Below, piece after piece: positions 50,601-63,169 of a stretch of 64,000 nt of DNA. Made by a program: the position numbers and the translations under genes. Where the stretch lies: contig JAODUP010000093.1 in the NCBI GenBank assembly GCA_025642065.1, forward strand, positions 802,001 through 866,000, read 5' to 3'. The notes below the pieces were generated by a model. That model saw only the letters and a list, made by a program, of their open reading frames with translations. It was not told where the DNA came from and did not search any database. Position 1 is the stretch's first letter. The number at the start of each line of letters is the position of its first letter. The DNA comes from Paralvinella palmiformis (Eukaryota; Annelida; Polychaeta; Terebellida; Alvinellidae).

Positions 50601-53600
50601 ATGAAAATATTTAAGATGAAACCAGTAAAGCTATTTCTGATCAGATAAATATTAAAACACACAAAATTGGACAACAGATCTCAAACATAAGTCACACACA
50701 CTCACTCCTGCCCCCTATTGGCATGTTACAATATTGCCTTGTTAATTATTAGTTTTCATATATTTTGAAATATGTTACTAATGGCATTTCTAAACTTGCT
50801 TTCTATATGCAATGAAGTGATTCTGCAAAAATAAAGTTCACAGCCAATAGCTAGAATACAATATTGCAAAATGTAGCAATAGACAAATGACAACTCTAAA
50901 GTTCACACACACACACACACATACACACCATTACCTTATTTAGTTTACAGCAACATTGTGCCCAAATGTGGCCATATAACAGCAATGTAAAATCTACTAC
51001 ATCTATCTTATATACCACCCACTATAACCATTCTAAGCAGTAATCTCTCATTCAAATGACTCATTTCTTAGTTAGATGTATTACAGCAATGTAAAATCTA
51101 CTATATCTATCTTATATACCACCCACTATAACCATTCTAAGCAGTAATCTCTCATTCAAATGACTCATTTCTTAGTTAGATGTATTACAGCAATGTAAAA
51201 TCTACTACATCTATCTTATATACCACCCACTATAACCATTCTAAGCAGTAATCTCTCATTCAAATGACTCATTTCTTAGTTAGATGTATTACAGCAATGT
51301 AAAATCTACTATATCTATCTTATATACCACCCACTATAACCATTCTAAGCAGTAATCTCTCATTCAAATGACTCATTTCTTAGTTAGATATATTACAGCA
51401 ATGTAAAATCTACTATATCTATCTTATATACCACCCACTATAACCATTCTAAGCAGTAATCTCTCATTCAAATGACTCATTTCTTAGTTAGATATATTAC
51501 AGCAATGTAAAATCTACTATATCTATCTTATATACCACCCACTATAACCATTCTAAGCAGTAATCTCTCATTCAAATGACTCATTTCTTAGTTAGATATA
51601 TTACAGCAATGTAAAATCTACTATATCTATCTTATATACCACCCACTATAACCATTCTAAGCAGTAATCTCTCATTCAAATGACTCATTTCTTAGTTAGA
51701 TGTATTACAGCTTCTAGGATCTAGCCTATGTGGGGGAGCTCCCCCTTAGGTTTTAAAAATGTGGGGGATTTTAATATAACATGGGCGCTTGGCATGAAAA
51801 CCATTTAGGGATACAAACGCATACCCCCAGGAATATTTGAACTGAAAATGATGACATTTGCATCTTAATTGAAATATTTATACACATAGTTTTACAGTGT
51901 AATTATAATTAAATTTATGCATATCACTTATATCTGAAACATGAAAAAACAAGATTACAGAAATACTTCAAAATGTTATTGATGAGACTCGTTTTTATAT
52001 ATTATACAGGCTTTCTTCTCCTTCACATATTTACAGTTAACTCATAGTCAAAGTTACTCACAGAACACATTTTTATGTTTTAATTTTCATCAACACATTG
52101 AGGATTTTTTTCTTGTGCCCGTTCAGGTGAAGACCGCCATTACCAGATACCAGCCACTTATCAATAGGTGTGGAAGAAATTCTTTGGGTAGTGGGCCATC
52201 ACATGCAATAAGCATCAAATCAGGTATATTTTCCTGGCCATGGGAGTTCCTCAACATAGTTTTAATGCTGTTCACAGAGGAGAACTGCCTCTCACACTCA
52301 GCAGTAGATGGACAGAGGATCAAGATAGAAACACAATTATTAAGTTACCAAAAACTGCATATATTTAAGCATGGATATAGTTAATATGATATATGAAATC
52401 CATATTTATATCATATTAACATAAAATGCAAAAAAAAACAGTGATCAAACAAATATATAGGAGAGGGACAGAGAAATCCACCATATAAACAAGAGCAGTG
52501 GTATGGCATTATTAAAGCTAATGTGATGGGGAGATTGTTAATGCACACAACATTTACAATATTGCATCATGAGATTTTATTCTACTCCATGTGGTGCCCA
52601 GGAATTCCCCCTAGAAGCAACACTGGTCCCTCTACACCAGACCTAGCATTGGCTAGGAACCATTCACACAAAATATAACAGTGATGGGGAAATTATTATG
52701 TGGTTTTATTCTGCGCCATGTGGGGCATAGGGATATTTTGATTTTGCGCCATACGTTAAAATATCGCGGGAATCCCGCAAAAAACAGTGACACTTATTTC
52801 AAGCTATGCAAGAAATATCCCCCTAAAAATGAGCACAAAAGATTTAAATTGAATAACTGTCATCATGTTTAATAATAATTCAATCATACTTAGAAATGAC
52901 ACAAAAAGGAAATACTCACTCTTTGAGTAAAAAATAGTTTCCAGCTAGTATACGACTTCTAACAACATCATTAAATGCCTGGTGTCTTGTTTGTGCATAC
53001 AAAGCTTCAGTTGATGAGTTATCACTACCTCTGAACCCTGTTTTATAAAATAATAAGGGAGTGATTTTATCAAAGTTATTAATAAAATGTAAATAAATCA
53101 GGACTATATTTACTATAAAATATCATATTTATAACAACAAAGAAATGACTTATGATGAACTCAATTTGTTCAACTTTCTATATCAACTGTTAGTTGTTGA
53201 GTATATGGGTATATACTTTCTCATCTGACCACAGGTAGTCTAACAGTCTTAGCAACTAATAAAAATCACCTTTATAATAGAAATCTGCCAAAGTTTTACT
53301 CTGTTAATTCAGACAATCAAACTTTTAACATGGACGCAATATGAGTAACATAAAGGAGCTATTAATAGTCTGACATATCTTATGCTTGTTTTCAGGCTAC
53401 ATCTGTAATGATACCAATTTTTTAATTTAGGATTCGCTAACAGTGTGCTATTTAAGTAGCATTATATACCCGGTAAAGAAGTAGATCAATATTATCTATG
53501 TAGATCACAAATATAATTGCAGGAACCATTTCTGTCTGTGAATTGCCCAAATCCACGTTTATGTCCATCGAGGGGTGTCATAAGTAAAATTGTCAGTTAT

Positions 53601-56600
53601 TAATAATGATTAAAATAAGTGAAGTCTATAAGGGAGATTGGACTATTTGGACATTTTGTTCTCCTTTATTTTTTTATTTTATTACTTACCAATATGACAA
53701 ATATATACAATTTATACTTAGTGGAGTAATAATTCAATTATTACTGATATAAAGAAGCACAGCATAAGATTTGCATCACTACAAAGATTTTATGTATGTT
53801 TCTACAAAGAAAATGTAAACATATTTGTTTGTGTCCAGATGTTAAGGCCATAACTGGAAACAAATACCAACATCATGAATTTGTATTCATTTAACACAGT
53901 TAGTGTACATATAATTTAGTATCTGTGTTTTTATATATCATGTTGCTTGCAGCATAGTGGGTGGCATTTATAATATCATGTGAAAACTAACAGTTTTTTA
54001 CACAGAAATATTAATTATTTATGCAAAAAATAATATGATGAGAATATCTTTCATTAAACAAAATACCATACAATGGGTGAAATCATATTAACAAGACAAG
54101 TTGTGACTGGGTCATGTTTTATTCTCCTCTCACACTTATAGAGCAGATTTTATAGATAATTTGCACTAAAATATTGTTTCTAATGTGTCTAATAACAATT
54201 CATGGATGACAGGCAATTACCAACAAAATTTCTCAGAACCAATCCATGTTATATCGTAAACTGTGATATAATGAGCGCAATGTCACAGCAAGTCTGGAGT
54301 GTATTAGTTATATGATTGTGTGAGTCTGTGTGCATCTATATAATTATGACACAAATAACAAGTGAACATACCATATTCAATACCATCATATCTAGCCATA
54401 TTAGATGCTACCTCACAGGAGTTGAGTATATGATAACAGACAATAGATAGCTGTGTATGTGGCAGGGACACCTGACTAACTTGTGCTCCACCATCTGCAA
54501 ACATATCAGCAACACGCTGCCAACACTGTACTGTCTCCTCTGACAGACCTGGTGCATGATATTCCTAGAAGTATATGGAAATGAGAGTAGACAAATCTTG
54601 TATAGGTTGTTTTAGTAAATAGAATAAGGCAGTCTATTTATTTTGACAAAATATTGATATAGCACACTGAAAAATGTCTAACATTTTCTTGCCCAGTCTA
54701 AACATTGAACTAGCAATCACAATCCATTTATGTCTATATCTCTCTATATGGTTTACATTCTTACATGTATGCTATGTGGTAGTGTCACAGTGTTGTGGGC
54801 AGAGCCCACAATATCCAGATCAATTTAATTGGTTAGACTATCACATAGGGTGCCACAGTTGGTGTATCTATCTTGTGTATGTATAATTGACCAAACTCTG
54901 GATCATTTGGTTCCAGTATATCAATAACACCACATGGCAGTGTTACAAGGTTCCCTCACTCCTGTCACAAATTTTAGCATTTAGCCTAATTTTTGTAGAT
55001 AGTTTAGGTTAATTACTCTCTTTAACATATGGTAATAAAGAAATGTTGCGAACAAAATGTATCAGAATTATGAAATGTGTAGGATTGCATAATGTACATT
55101 TGGTAAATAAATGGTCAATTAATAAAATCTACAATATTACATGATGTACGCTGCATATATCAATAAAGAGAGTTATTAACAAAAAATGTCAGAATGTCGA
55201 GTCCATGAAAGATCACACCGTTGTGTTTGTAATTAGCCATGAATGAGTATGATTGGCTACGAGATAGCCACCTACAATGGAGGCATCATGTGTTGGTGTG
55301 TATGGTCAAGGATGGTCAAGCACTATTAACATTTAAAAAAAGAATTACATACCTTAGGTATACCTATGTGTAAGCCTTTGACAGACAGATGTTTTGGTAA
55401 CGTGATGGAATCATATAATCTGTTCACTGTTGTTGAGTCAAATTGGTCTCTTCCTGATAAAATATCTAAAATGAACAAATTCACTCCAGATTAAAAAAAC
55501 AAAAGCATAACAGGATAAAAATCACTGAACATTGGCAGAAATATTGCTGCTGTTTTACAGCCACTTTGTGCACACGGCAGACTATATGGACCAATCAAAA
55601 ACCTCCAATATGAATGTAAATGTTGCTGTTTTACAACCACTTTTGTGCTCATGATAATAATAATAATATACAAAAAAAGATAACCCTAAGAAGATTACTC
55701 TAAGGCATTTAACAAAGTAGATAATTTTGGATGCAGCAGATTGAATTCTCCCCCAAAAATAGTTTTTAAACATACACAGCTAAATACACAACATATTCAG
55801 ATGAAATAAGCTGAAATAAAAGGATTAGTTTTTACCTTCATCTTGAAGGTATCAAATTTCTGATCAAGTGATAACCTAAATGGACTGACTGACCTCCAAA
55901 GTTAATACAAAGAAGTAAAAGATGAAAAACTCTTCAGACATAGTCTGACTGGGTTAGTACCAGTTAGGTCATGACGATACCAACTCAGTGATAATGGGGT
56001 TAAGTGAATGATGAAACATCCTTCAGATATAGATAGGGTAGGGTTTAATCCTGTTGGTAGAGGTCTGTAGCCAACCCAAGCTAATAAGTGAATATATCCT
56101 TTTGGTATACATATTAAGTATATATTATAATATAAAACATTTCACTGTCAATCATACATATCAGATTTCACACTAAAATACAAATCTCAATACAACTTAC
56201 AAGTCAGGCAATTTTCTAATTAAATATAAGAAATTCCTATAAATATTTAAATTATATTTTACTACAGAGTTTTTTATACAAGTTATTCCTAAATTTTGAC
56301 ACGTGAATTAGGTTTTAACCAGAATGTTCACTGGTGAGTAAGGCCTTGCCTAAGTGGTATTTTTGTCAAGTGAGGTCTTGTTCTGGAATCAATAACCAAC
56401 ATGGTTAAATATATTGCTGAGTGAGATATTAAAATAATTATAGCATCAACTGTCTATAGCAAACCTTTATTAGTTATGATCAGAACATCCTTCTTCGTCT
56501 AATTTAAGATAATTATTGACAATAAGATGGATTACTCACTGAGTAAAAGAACAGCATCATCGACCTTTCTGGTGATTATTCCTGGTACATCCATTGAATT

Positions 56601-59600
56601 AACTAGAGGAATCAAGCCATAACGTGAAAGACGACCATAGGTAGGCTTCAAGCCAACAACACCACAAAGGGCTGCAGGATTTCTAGTTGATCCACCTGTG
56701 TCTGACCCTAAAGCACTATAATTAAAGTTTTAGAATGATTCAAAATTGTCTAAATAAACACTTTGATGACTGGAAAATTCTAATAGTAATAATAAGAATA
56801 TGAACAGCATCATATCCAATTGAAATAACCAGTCAAAATAGGTTAACATAATGAAAAATAATTTACAACAGATTAAGACTCATATTGACATTTTAATCAA
56901 CCAAATATTATCAACTGAGTTAACTCACAATCCACATGAAAATATTTATCCAGTTAATTGTTGTTAACAATGGTTGAACTGATCAGAAATATCATGTTCC
57001 ATAACTCAAATGTAAAACACTAGTAAACTACAATGCTATCAATATGAAATATTTTAATAACACTAATATCAGAACAGGATATTATATAATTTATTATTAT
57101 TATTATTATTATAGAATTGGTAACCTGGTATCACAATATATTAGCTAGTAGCTAAATAATAATTAAGTCAGTACCCAAACACAGTTCCTGTAGCTACAGC
57201 AACAGCACTTCCACCAGAACTACCTCCTGTGATATACCAATCTTTGTCATCGCTATTCAAATGCTCCCTTGTTTTAGCAACATAACAATCATTATCTGAA
57301 CAGTTTAAAAGGTTTCTGGATGACTTGGAATTTTTAGAATCCATGTTCCTAATTTTGTACTTCCACGGATTTCTGGTTGGTCCATAGAAAGAATCAACAG
57401 TACCACACCTGAAGAAAATAAAGTATTAAAACAGTTAATGGTAATAGTTACTTAGTAGTATTAACAGAAGAGGATATTCATATTATACAAACATATAATA
57501 CACAAGTATCAGACAGGCATCAAGACAAACATATAATACACAAGTATCAGACAGGCATCAAGACAAACATATAATACACAAGTATCAGACAGGCATCAAG
57601 ACAAACATATAATACACAAGTATCAGACAGGCATCAAGACAAACATATAATACACAAGTATCAGACAGGCATCAAGACAAACATATAATACACAAGTATC
57701 AGACAGGCATCAAGACAAACATATAATACACAAGTATCAGACAGGCATCAAGACAAACATATAATACACAAGTATCAGACAGGCAACAAGACAAACAAAT
57801 AGTACACAAGTATCAGACAGGCAACAAAGTTGTCTTCAATCTAGAAAACATATAATTAATAGTATCATCATCCAACAAATGCATAGGACACTAATGAACA
57901 TAGTTAGAAGTACTAGGCAAGCAATTAGAAGACATAAATACAGTCTATCTAATATTTGTTCAATGTCAGAAATGTGTCACTTTTCAGAAGTTTGTTTTCA
58001 AATGTTCTTTTATGATGTGGAGAATATTTTCTAATTGTCTATCCACTATACAAAAAGACCCAAGTCAAGTCAAGATGCTTAGCAATCTGTAAAAATAACT
58101 TAACAGAAATAAATTTAAGTGTCCAATGATCATTGATGTATCCCATTACTGGAACAAAATATGCTCACACAGATTGAAAGAACTCTGTTTTGTCTGTGCT
58201 AGTCATAAGTATATGCTGGTTGGTCCTCCTGTCACTACTACCATAAGTAGCTATGCTGAAAGGATTTTTTATTAATAATTTCAGGTATAGTTTTTGACAA
58301 TTTCTAGAAAATGTATGCAAAGTTGTTTCATGTGGCTATAAGCATACAGTTTAGCAATCTTGCTGTCAGCAAAAATTTCATGGCATGGTCTATGACCAAA
58401 ATGGGCTTTAATATTATGAACAGAAATGCTGTACTTTGTGATCTGGATAAACTCATGTTTTATTATAAACTTTGTAATAGTCCTGCTATTATTGATGTAC
58501 CCTGTCTGTATTTTGATACTGATGTATTTTCTTTGATGTCATATAGGCCACTGTGTTTAACAGAGAAATTGGCTGCACACAGCAAAAAGTATGCATTTTA
58601 ATGTAACTATTTTAGATAGGGATATGAATAGTGATAACTTCTCTTATAAACTTTAAATTATTGGCAAGATGCCACCATTTTCTGACAAATGCCTGTTGCA
58701 AAGAAAGTGACCAAGAAAGCCAATTACAATACAGGGTTCATACACAAAAGTGTAACTGTATGCTTATGATTAGAAATATAGATCTGGGACTTTCAAGGAC
58801 CATTACAAAAATTCCAGGACTTCCAAGGCCTGGAATCCAAATTTTAAAATTCCAGGACTTTTCAAGCATCAGTGCGAACCCTGTAATAGTTAAAATACTA
58901 TAAAAGTTCCTTTCTTATGGTGGCTAATTATATAATGCTGATCTGTGAGTAATTAATTTGAATTTTTATTATTTTGTGGCCCCACACAATAATGCTAAAT
59001 TAATAACTGGATGTATCTGATACCAAAAAGACATATTAAATATGGGAAAACTATAGGAGGATGGCATCGATGAATTAAAATATGATAAGGCATTGGTAAA
59101 GACAGCTAAACTGATACTAATAATCTGCTTATTTTTCATTTACTTGTCAGACAACAACACACATAGTTGATAAGTGTACACCCTTCACCTCCCAGTATTG
59201 ATATCCTCATAACTAAATGTTAGTTCAGCTACATTACTTCTCCAGCTTCATCTTATACCTTGTTATATATAATACTAATATCACACATGATTAAAGTAAC
59301 AGATAGATACTTAACTTCAGTTGAATAAAAATGTATATCCCAGAGTGAATTATTGTTTGACCTCTGAATTTGCAGCTGAGATGAGTTCACATTGTTTAGT
59401 GATATTGTATCATAGATAATATTGACAATGAACATACCATAAAGCCATTCCTAACAGCACTTACAATGTAAACAAGTTAAAATAACACGGACACTCAATA
59501 TGATAGACCCAATGATTATTAATATCTGATTTAAACCTTTTAAAACTAATATTTAAATAAACCAATGTCTTAAACTTGCAAGCCCTACCATTAATAGCTA

Positions 59601-60013
59601 TTCTAATAGCTTGTGAGTATGTGTTGATATTTCAGTATGTAGTCAAATAAAACATACTCACCCCATGGCAAACTCATCTAGGTTGGTTTTTCCCATGAGA
59701 ATAGCTCCATGGTTTAAAAGCTTATTGACAACAGTAGCTGTATATGGAGATCTATAGCCATGAAGCATTCTTGATCCACATGATGTTGGTATTTCCTGTG
59801 TACAAAAGTTATCCTTTACTGCAACAGGAATGCCATTCAGAGGGCTTAATTCTTCTGGATTTTCTGAAATACATCAACATACTATTGATCTTAACCACAA
59901 GTAGATAGTAGTGAAATGTAATCTCATGATAATTTTTGTTTATAAATTTCAAGTGTCACAGTCACATGTCAAAACTATTCACCTCCAATGAAGTTAGATT
60001 AATGTTCTTTTCA

Positions 60014-60063
<50 letters not shown>

Positions 60064-60565
60064 CACACAATTCATACGTAGTCATTTTCCATAACACACA
60101 AACTTGGATGTGTCCATATTTTGTTGTGTTACTGTATATTACCCATCCGAAAATGATAATTTTGTGTTTAAGTGTTAATATTATTTAAACAAATCATAGG
60201 TATCACCACCAATTTGTTTATCAGCATGATAAAAAGAAATAATAATAGCATTTTGGAAGAATACATAAATTCAAACAAATTCTTAACACATGATACATAT
60301 AGATAATATAGATCATAACTGATTACAATCTTCTATCATAATATAATATTGGAGTGTAATTAATTACTCTTGTATTACAATATAAAACTTTGCATTATAT
60401 CGTACTTTTCTTGAAATTATCATCCGCCTTCTTTGCAAGTTTTTCTATTCTGTGTGGATAATAACATATATACTGATTCAGTTCTTTCGTGGCTTCAATT
60501 CTCTCTAAACATAGCTGACATAACTCTATAGATGATAGTTCTTTCGACCGCAAAAGAGCAGCTAC
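47437..60565 (-). CDS. QRSL1: Glutamyl-tRNA(Gln) amidotransferase subunit A, mitochondrial (first exon missing)
   Basis: Nine exons, in order of translation: 60406-60565, 59662-59863, 57175-57408, 56540-56715, 55353-55465, 54372-54564, 52920-53037, 49021-49226, 47437-47624. They total 1590 bases, all phases match, giving 529 residues plus TAA; the human protein is 528. The whole reads as an amidase-signature enzyme. The catalytic Lys lies in [10 protein letters not shown], the cis-Ser motif is [14 protein letters not shown], and the nucleophile Ser is the one in [12 protein letters not shown]. GatA, with GatB and GatC, releases ammonia from glutamine and amidates mischarged Glu-tRNA(Gln) to Gln-tRNA(Gln) in mitochondria. 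Compared with human there is an insert of roughly 18 residues before [10 protein letters not shown]. The first coding exon, expected to encode only about eight residues, was not found. Identity is firm. Confidence 0.95.
47690..47775. repeat. (TG)n/(CG)n/(CA)n microsatellite
   Basis: TG tract, a short run of GCGCGC and a CA tract; the sides are self-complementary, so a hairpin is possible. It lies 66 bases above the last QRSL1 exon. Confidence 0.94.
48705..48842 (-). mobile_element. tRNA-like SINE fragment
   Basis: On the minus strand an A-box-like CTGGTAGTCTAG and a B-box-like AGGTTCAGTCTC are spaced about 70 bases apart. Body similarity to the other SINEs is weak. Confidence 0.4.
49021..49226 (-). 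CDS. QRSL1: QRSL1 exon 9
   Basis: Encodes [40 protein letters not shown] and [11 protein letters not shown]. Donor GTGAGT; the phase joins GCTG to GT of the last exon to give AGVPAI. Confidence 0.95.
50979..51706. repeat. 104-bp tandem array, seven copies
   Basis: Unit starts at 50979, 51083, 51187, 51291, 51395, 51499 and 51603; the spacing is exactly 104 each time. Copies differ at only a few sites (CTACATCT or CTATATCT; GATGTA or GATATA), so it is recent. Lies in the QRSL1 intron between exons 8 and 9. Confidence 0.98.
52115..52330 (-). pseudogene. hAT transposase C-terminal fragment
   Basis: The minus strand encodes [20 protein letters not shown] then [18 protein letters not shown] and LLISGW. 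This is the C-terminal dimerisation region of hAT transposases, close to the type also found in zinc-finger host genes derived from hAT. Nothing upstream continues the protein, so it is a relic inside the QRSL1 intron, in the same sense as the gene. Confidence 0.82.
52920..53037 (-). CDS. QRSL1: QRSL1 exon 8
   Basis: Encodes [20 protein letters not shown] and [12 protein letters not shown], matching human [20 protein letters not shown] and RILSGNFFLLKE. Confidence 0.96.
54372..54564 (-). CDS. QRSL1: QRSL1 exon 7
   Basis: Encodes [40 protein letters not shown] and [14 protein letters not shown], closely matching human SLPHTSYSIVCYHVL and [15 protein letters not shown]. Confidence 0.96.
55186..55310 (+). 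repeat. Repeat family C, copy 2
   Basis: Matches 7340-7420 closely and then keeps only scattered similarity (GTGTTGGTGTGT). Lies just downstream (gene sense) of QRSL1 exon 6. Confidence 0.6.
55353..55465 (-). CDS. QRSL1: QRSL1 exon 6
   Basis: Encodes [20 protein letters not shown] and ends [12 protein letters not shown], matching human LAGPDPRDSTTV and KLCIGIPK. Confidence 0.94.
55880..56100 (-). mobile_element. Two SINE fragments in tandem
   Basis: GACCTCCAAAGTTAATACA and GAAGTAAAAGATGAAAAAC start one unit; a second unit starts near 56000 with GATGAAACATCCTTCAGATA. Both carry minus-strand box-like strings. The related tail sequence (TTTTACAGCCACTTTGTGC) occurs twice at 55550-55660. Confidence 0.55.
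56540..56715 (-). CDS. QRSL1: QRSL1 exon 5, nucleophile Ser
   Basis: Encodes [20 protein letters not shown] and [20 protein letters not shown], then [17 protein letters not shown]. The Ser in GGSTR is the acyl-enzyme nucleophile in this family. Confidence 0.96.
57175..57408 (-). CDS. QRSL1: QRSL1 exon 4, GGSSGG motif
   Basis: Begins [18 protein letters not shown], then a Ser/Asn-rich insert, then [20 protein letters not shown] carrying the cis-Ser. The donor is GTACTG. The 38-bp tandem array begins about 80 bases above its acceptor. Confidence 0.95.
57487..57828. repeat. 38-bp tandem array, nine copies
   Basis: Units start every 38 bases from 57487 to 57791. The first eight are almost identical; the last one or two carry small changes (GCAACAAG, AAATAGT). 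It lies in the QRSL1 intron between exons 3 and 4. Confidence 0.98.
58732..58882. mobile_element. Short hAT-like MITE
   Basis: Begins CAGGGTTCATAC and ends GTGCGAACCCTG, near-inverted termini. The right half is made of TTCCAGGACTT and GACTTTCAAGGACC units on alternating strands. Typical of tiny hAT MITEs; no coding. Confidence 0.75.
59662..59863 (-). CDS. QRSL1: QRSL1 exon 3, catalytic Lys
   Basis: Encodes [20 protein letters not shown] with the catalytic Lys of the Ser-cisSer-Lys triad, and ends [16 protein letters not shown], nearly identical to the family consensus. Confidence 0.96.
60016..60066. repeat. (CA)n(TA)n microsatellite
   Basis: CA tract passing into TA tract in the intron between QRSL1 exons 2 and 3. 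Confidence 0.95.
60406..60565 (-). CDS. QRSL1: QRSL1 exon 2 (first exon seen)
   Basis: Starts in phase 0 with [20 protein letters not shown] (human [20 protein letters not shown]) and ends NFKK. An in-frame stop just above the CTAACAG acceptor shows that the initiator Met is in another exon. Donor GTACGA is slightly unusual. Confidence 0.93.
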
Positions 60566-60984
60566 CTGTTAGGATTAAAACAAGCAATAACACATTCTTA
60601 ATTTGGTAAATAAATGTAAGCTGCAGCTCATATACAATGATGTGGTCTAGAAACATGCCAACTATTACAAACTAGCATCACAGGTGTTCTATGAAATTAA
60701 ACAAACTATGACTCAGAAGTTGTTTTAAAATATTGTATATGGTTGAAAGTAGCTTGGAACAGACAGTAATAAGATTGTAATGCATCCAAGTGCTGGAGCT
60801 TATATTGTGATAATTATCTTCCTATTTTCAAATTTAAATTTGTTTTCTAGAAACAATAAATGTTTTGAGTATTTTAAATGATTAGCCCAGTATAGCAGTC
60901 ACAAGATGACAAAGGTGAAAGACGCTCTGAGCTGTTGGTACAAGGAACAGATAGAAGATACTACTACGAAAACTCAGGTCATCC

Positions 60985-61123
60985 AGTCAGATATTATTGC
61001 AGGTGCCAGTGTCTCGGCTCGAGTCATATGGTGATTGTGCATTTAGTGTTGCAGCCCCCTCTTTGGGGAATAGGTTGCCAGCAAATATTAAAAATGTAAT
61101 ATATATTTGCAAGTACACTTAAG
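60985..61123 (+). mobile_element. LINE C-terminal fragment (CR1/L2-like)
   Basis: The plus strand encodes RLESYGDCAFSVAAPSLGNR then LPANIKN, the conserved end of CR1/L2-type ORF2. It is truncated on the right by the Tigger element that starts at 61127. Same family as 33560-35130. Confidence 0.8.
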
Positions 61124-61126
61124 CAG

Positions 61127-62010
61127 TACCATATATATACTTGGCTATAAGTCACCCTTTTATACTCTGAAATCGATGCCAAAATTGAGTGTGTCTTATA
61201 AGCAGGTCAGACTAAAAGGGAATGTAATGTGTGGCATAATTTAGGGGGAAATACAATAGTATTGTTTTTCAACCTTAATAATGAATATAAGAACAATAAA
61301 CAAATTTATTAAGTGTGTTTTCTCTGTTGTCTTTCAAAGCCAAACTTGTTTTGTTGTTCCGGGAGAATCCCAGGCTGTCACTTAATCAGCACAGCCTTAA
61401 TCCTGATAACCGCCATGATTATTTAATCTGATGCTCTAATTAGTGATGTGATCACAAAGACTTGTCATTACTATGTGTAATTGAACGGAATGCTAAATGA
61501 AGCCACACAAAGAATGACCATAGAAGCCACATCAAAGGAAAACAATTACAGCAAACACTGTGTTAATTACTTCCAAAGCTGGCAAATGGGAACTACTAAT
61601 AAACTACTTCAAACAGCATTACAGAAACAAACGCACAGCAACAGGTAACCTGAAGCAGCTGTTGTTACCTATCGTCACACAGTGGGTGAAAACGGCCTGG
61701 GATTAAATCGACCCCGCCATCATTACCAAATCATTCAAGAAGTGCTCTATCAGCAATGATTTAGATGGTATGGAAGATGATGTATTGTGGGCTGAACAGT
61801 ATGACAAATCTGACAATGAATGTATGATACACGAACAGATAAAACAGATGTTCAGTGAAGAGAGTGATGATGACGAATTTTGGGTTTTTTAATCAATATT
61901 GCTGATTTTAATGCATCTTATATGCTGGTTTGACTGCAGGGGGGTTGATTTGCCTTAAAAACAGGTGCGTCTTATATGTGAGTGTGACTTATACATGATT
62001 ATATACAGTA
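61127..62010 (+). mobile_element. Internally deleted pogo/Tigger element
   Basis: Ends are imperfect inverted repeats (left ATATATACTTGGCTATAAGT, right equivalent TATATAATCATGTATAAGT), each next to TA. The plus strand at about 61580-61892 encodes the transposase C-terminus: RTATGNLKQLLLPIVTQWVK, TAWD, a stop, DPAIITKSFKKCSISNDLDG, MEDDVLWAEQYDKSDNE and an acidic tail ending DDDEFWVF. The DDE core is missing, so it is dead. Confidence 0.83.
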
Positions 62011-62071
62011 GTTTGTTTGTAAGTTAGCCAAACAGCATACAAACCAGTGCACACTATAGAGGTCAATAATC

Positions 62072-62620
62072 TTAAAGGAACAGTGCACCTTCATTTCAAA
62101 AATTTTGGACTAATACAAATATGCCCACACAAATTATAAATGATGTCAAAATATGAATATGGTCAACCACATATTAAATAATATAGTTCAAAGTGCTCGT
62201 TAATCAACTATAAGTGATCTGTGGGTGCCGCCATTTTGAAGTCAAACACAGACAGCATGCTCCTGAAATCTGACATCACTTTACACAAGCAGTTTGTATT
62301 ACCTGGTTATAACAAAATAAACTTTTAATTTTGGAACGAAAAGATATTTATGAATATCACCATGTAGTGAAATTCCTTATGAAGATTGTTTTGTACTCTT
62401 TTAACAAGAACTACCTACCAAGCTGTCAGATTTATGTAAATGAAATGATGATGGCATCAGTTAGTATTTTAAGCAATTAATCTGACATTCAAGGAAGTTG
62501 TAATGGCTATCCTCCAGTAAACAGGATTATCTCTTTATATGTATGATATTAGGCAGAGTTTGTGATTATTTTGGGTTATTTTTATTAGGGGAAATCTGTC
62601 GAATGTTGGGCACATCGCAT
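62072..62620 (+). mobile_element. Repeat family B, copy 2
   Basis: Starts with TTAAAGGAACAGTGCACCTT, the same terminus as copy 1, and follows it in order for about 530 bases. The right terminal repeat was not found, so it is truncated. Confidence 0.68.
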
Positions 62621-63169
62621 AACTGTTTGATATTAATGTAAATATTTGAATATAAATATAAAATACATATATTCTATGATGTTTTGTGCAACAACAGACC
62701 CTTCATGCAATTTGAGCAAGAAATAGATTCTCTGATGTAAACAAGGAAGACATATCAATGACGTCACTGGGGATACCCATCGATGCACATTTTTCTTTCG
62801 CATACTTTTTCCATGAGAAACATTTAGTTGTTCCCATCATTGACTTGTAGTTTTTGGTTACCATTACCCCATAGAAGTGCAATAAATATATGTCATTGAA
62901 TAAATATTTGGGAAATAATTTAAATTTCATGAAACATGACATGCCCGGGATTTCCCCACCTAGAAGGGAATTCCATATGGAATGTATTTTCTTAGGGAAC
63001 AGCCATTTATTATTTTGATTGGGGAGTGGGTGTGGTGGCAGTGAATTAAATAACAAAACAAAAAAGGAGACACATTCATATATGCCATGGGAATGTTACT
63101 TATAACTGATAAACATGTGCAGTTTGGTTGTTCTAATTTTAACATCTTTGTTCCAGGCAACATGGTCAG

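Noticed and set aside
57470..57830. CRISPR-like array (38-bp direct repeats)
   Set aside because: Repeats are contiguous without spacers and lie in a eukaryotic intron; it is a minisatellite.
58311..58601. 96-codon open frame on the plus strand
   Set aside because: Lies antisense in a QRSL1 intron, has no recognisable motif and sits in repeat-rich sequence.
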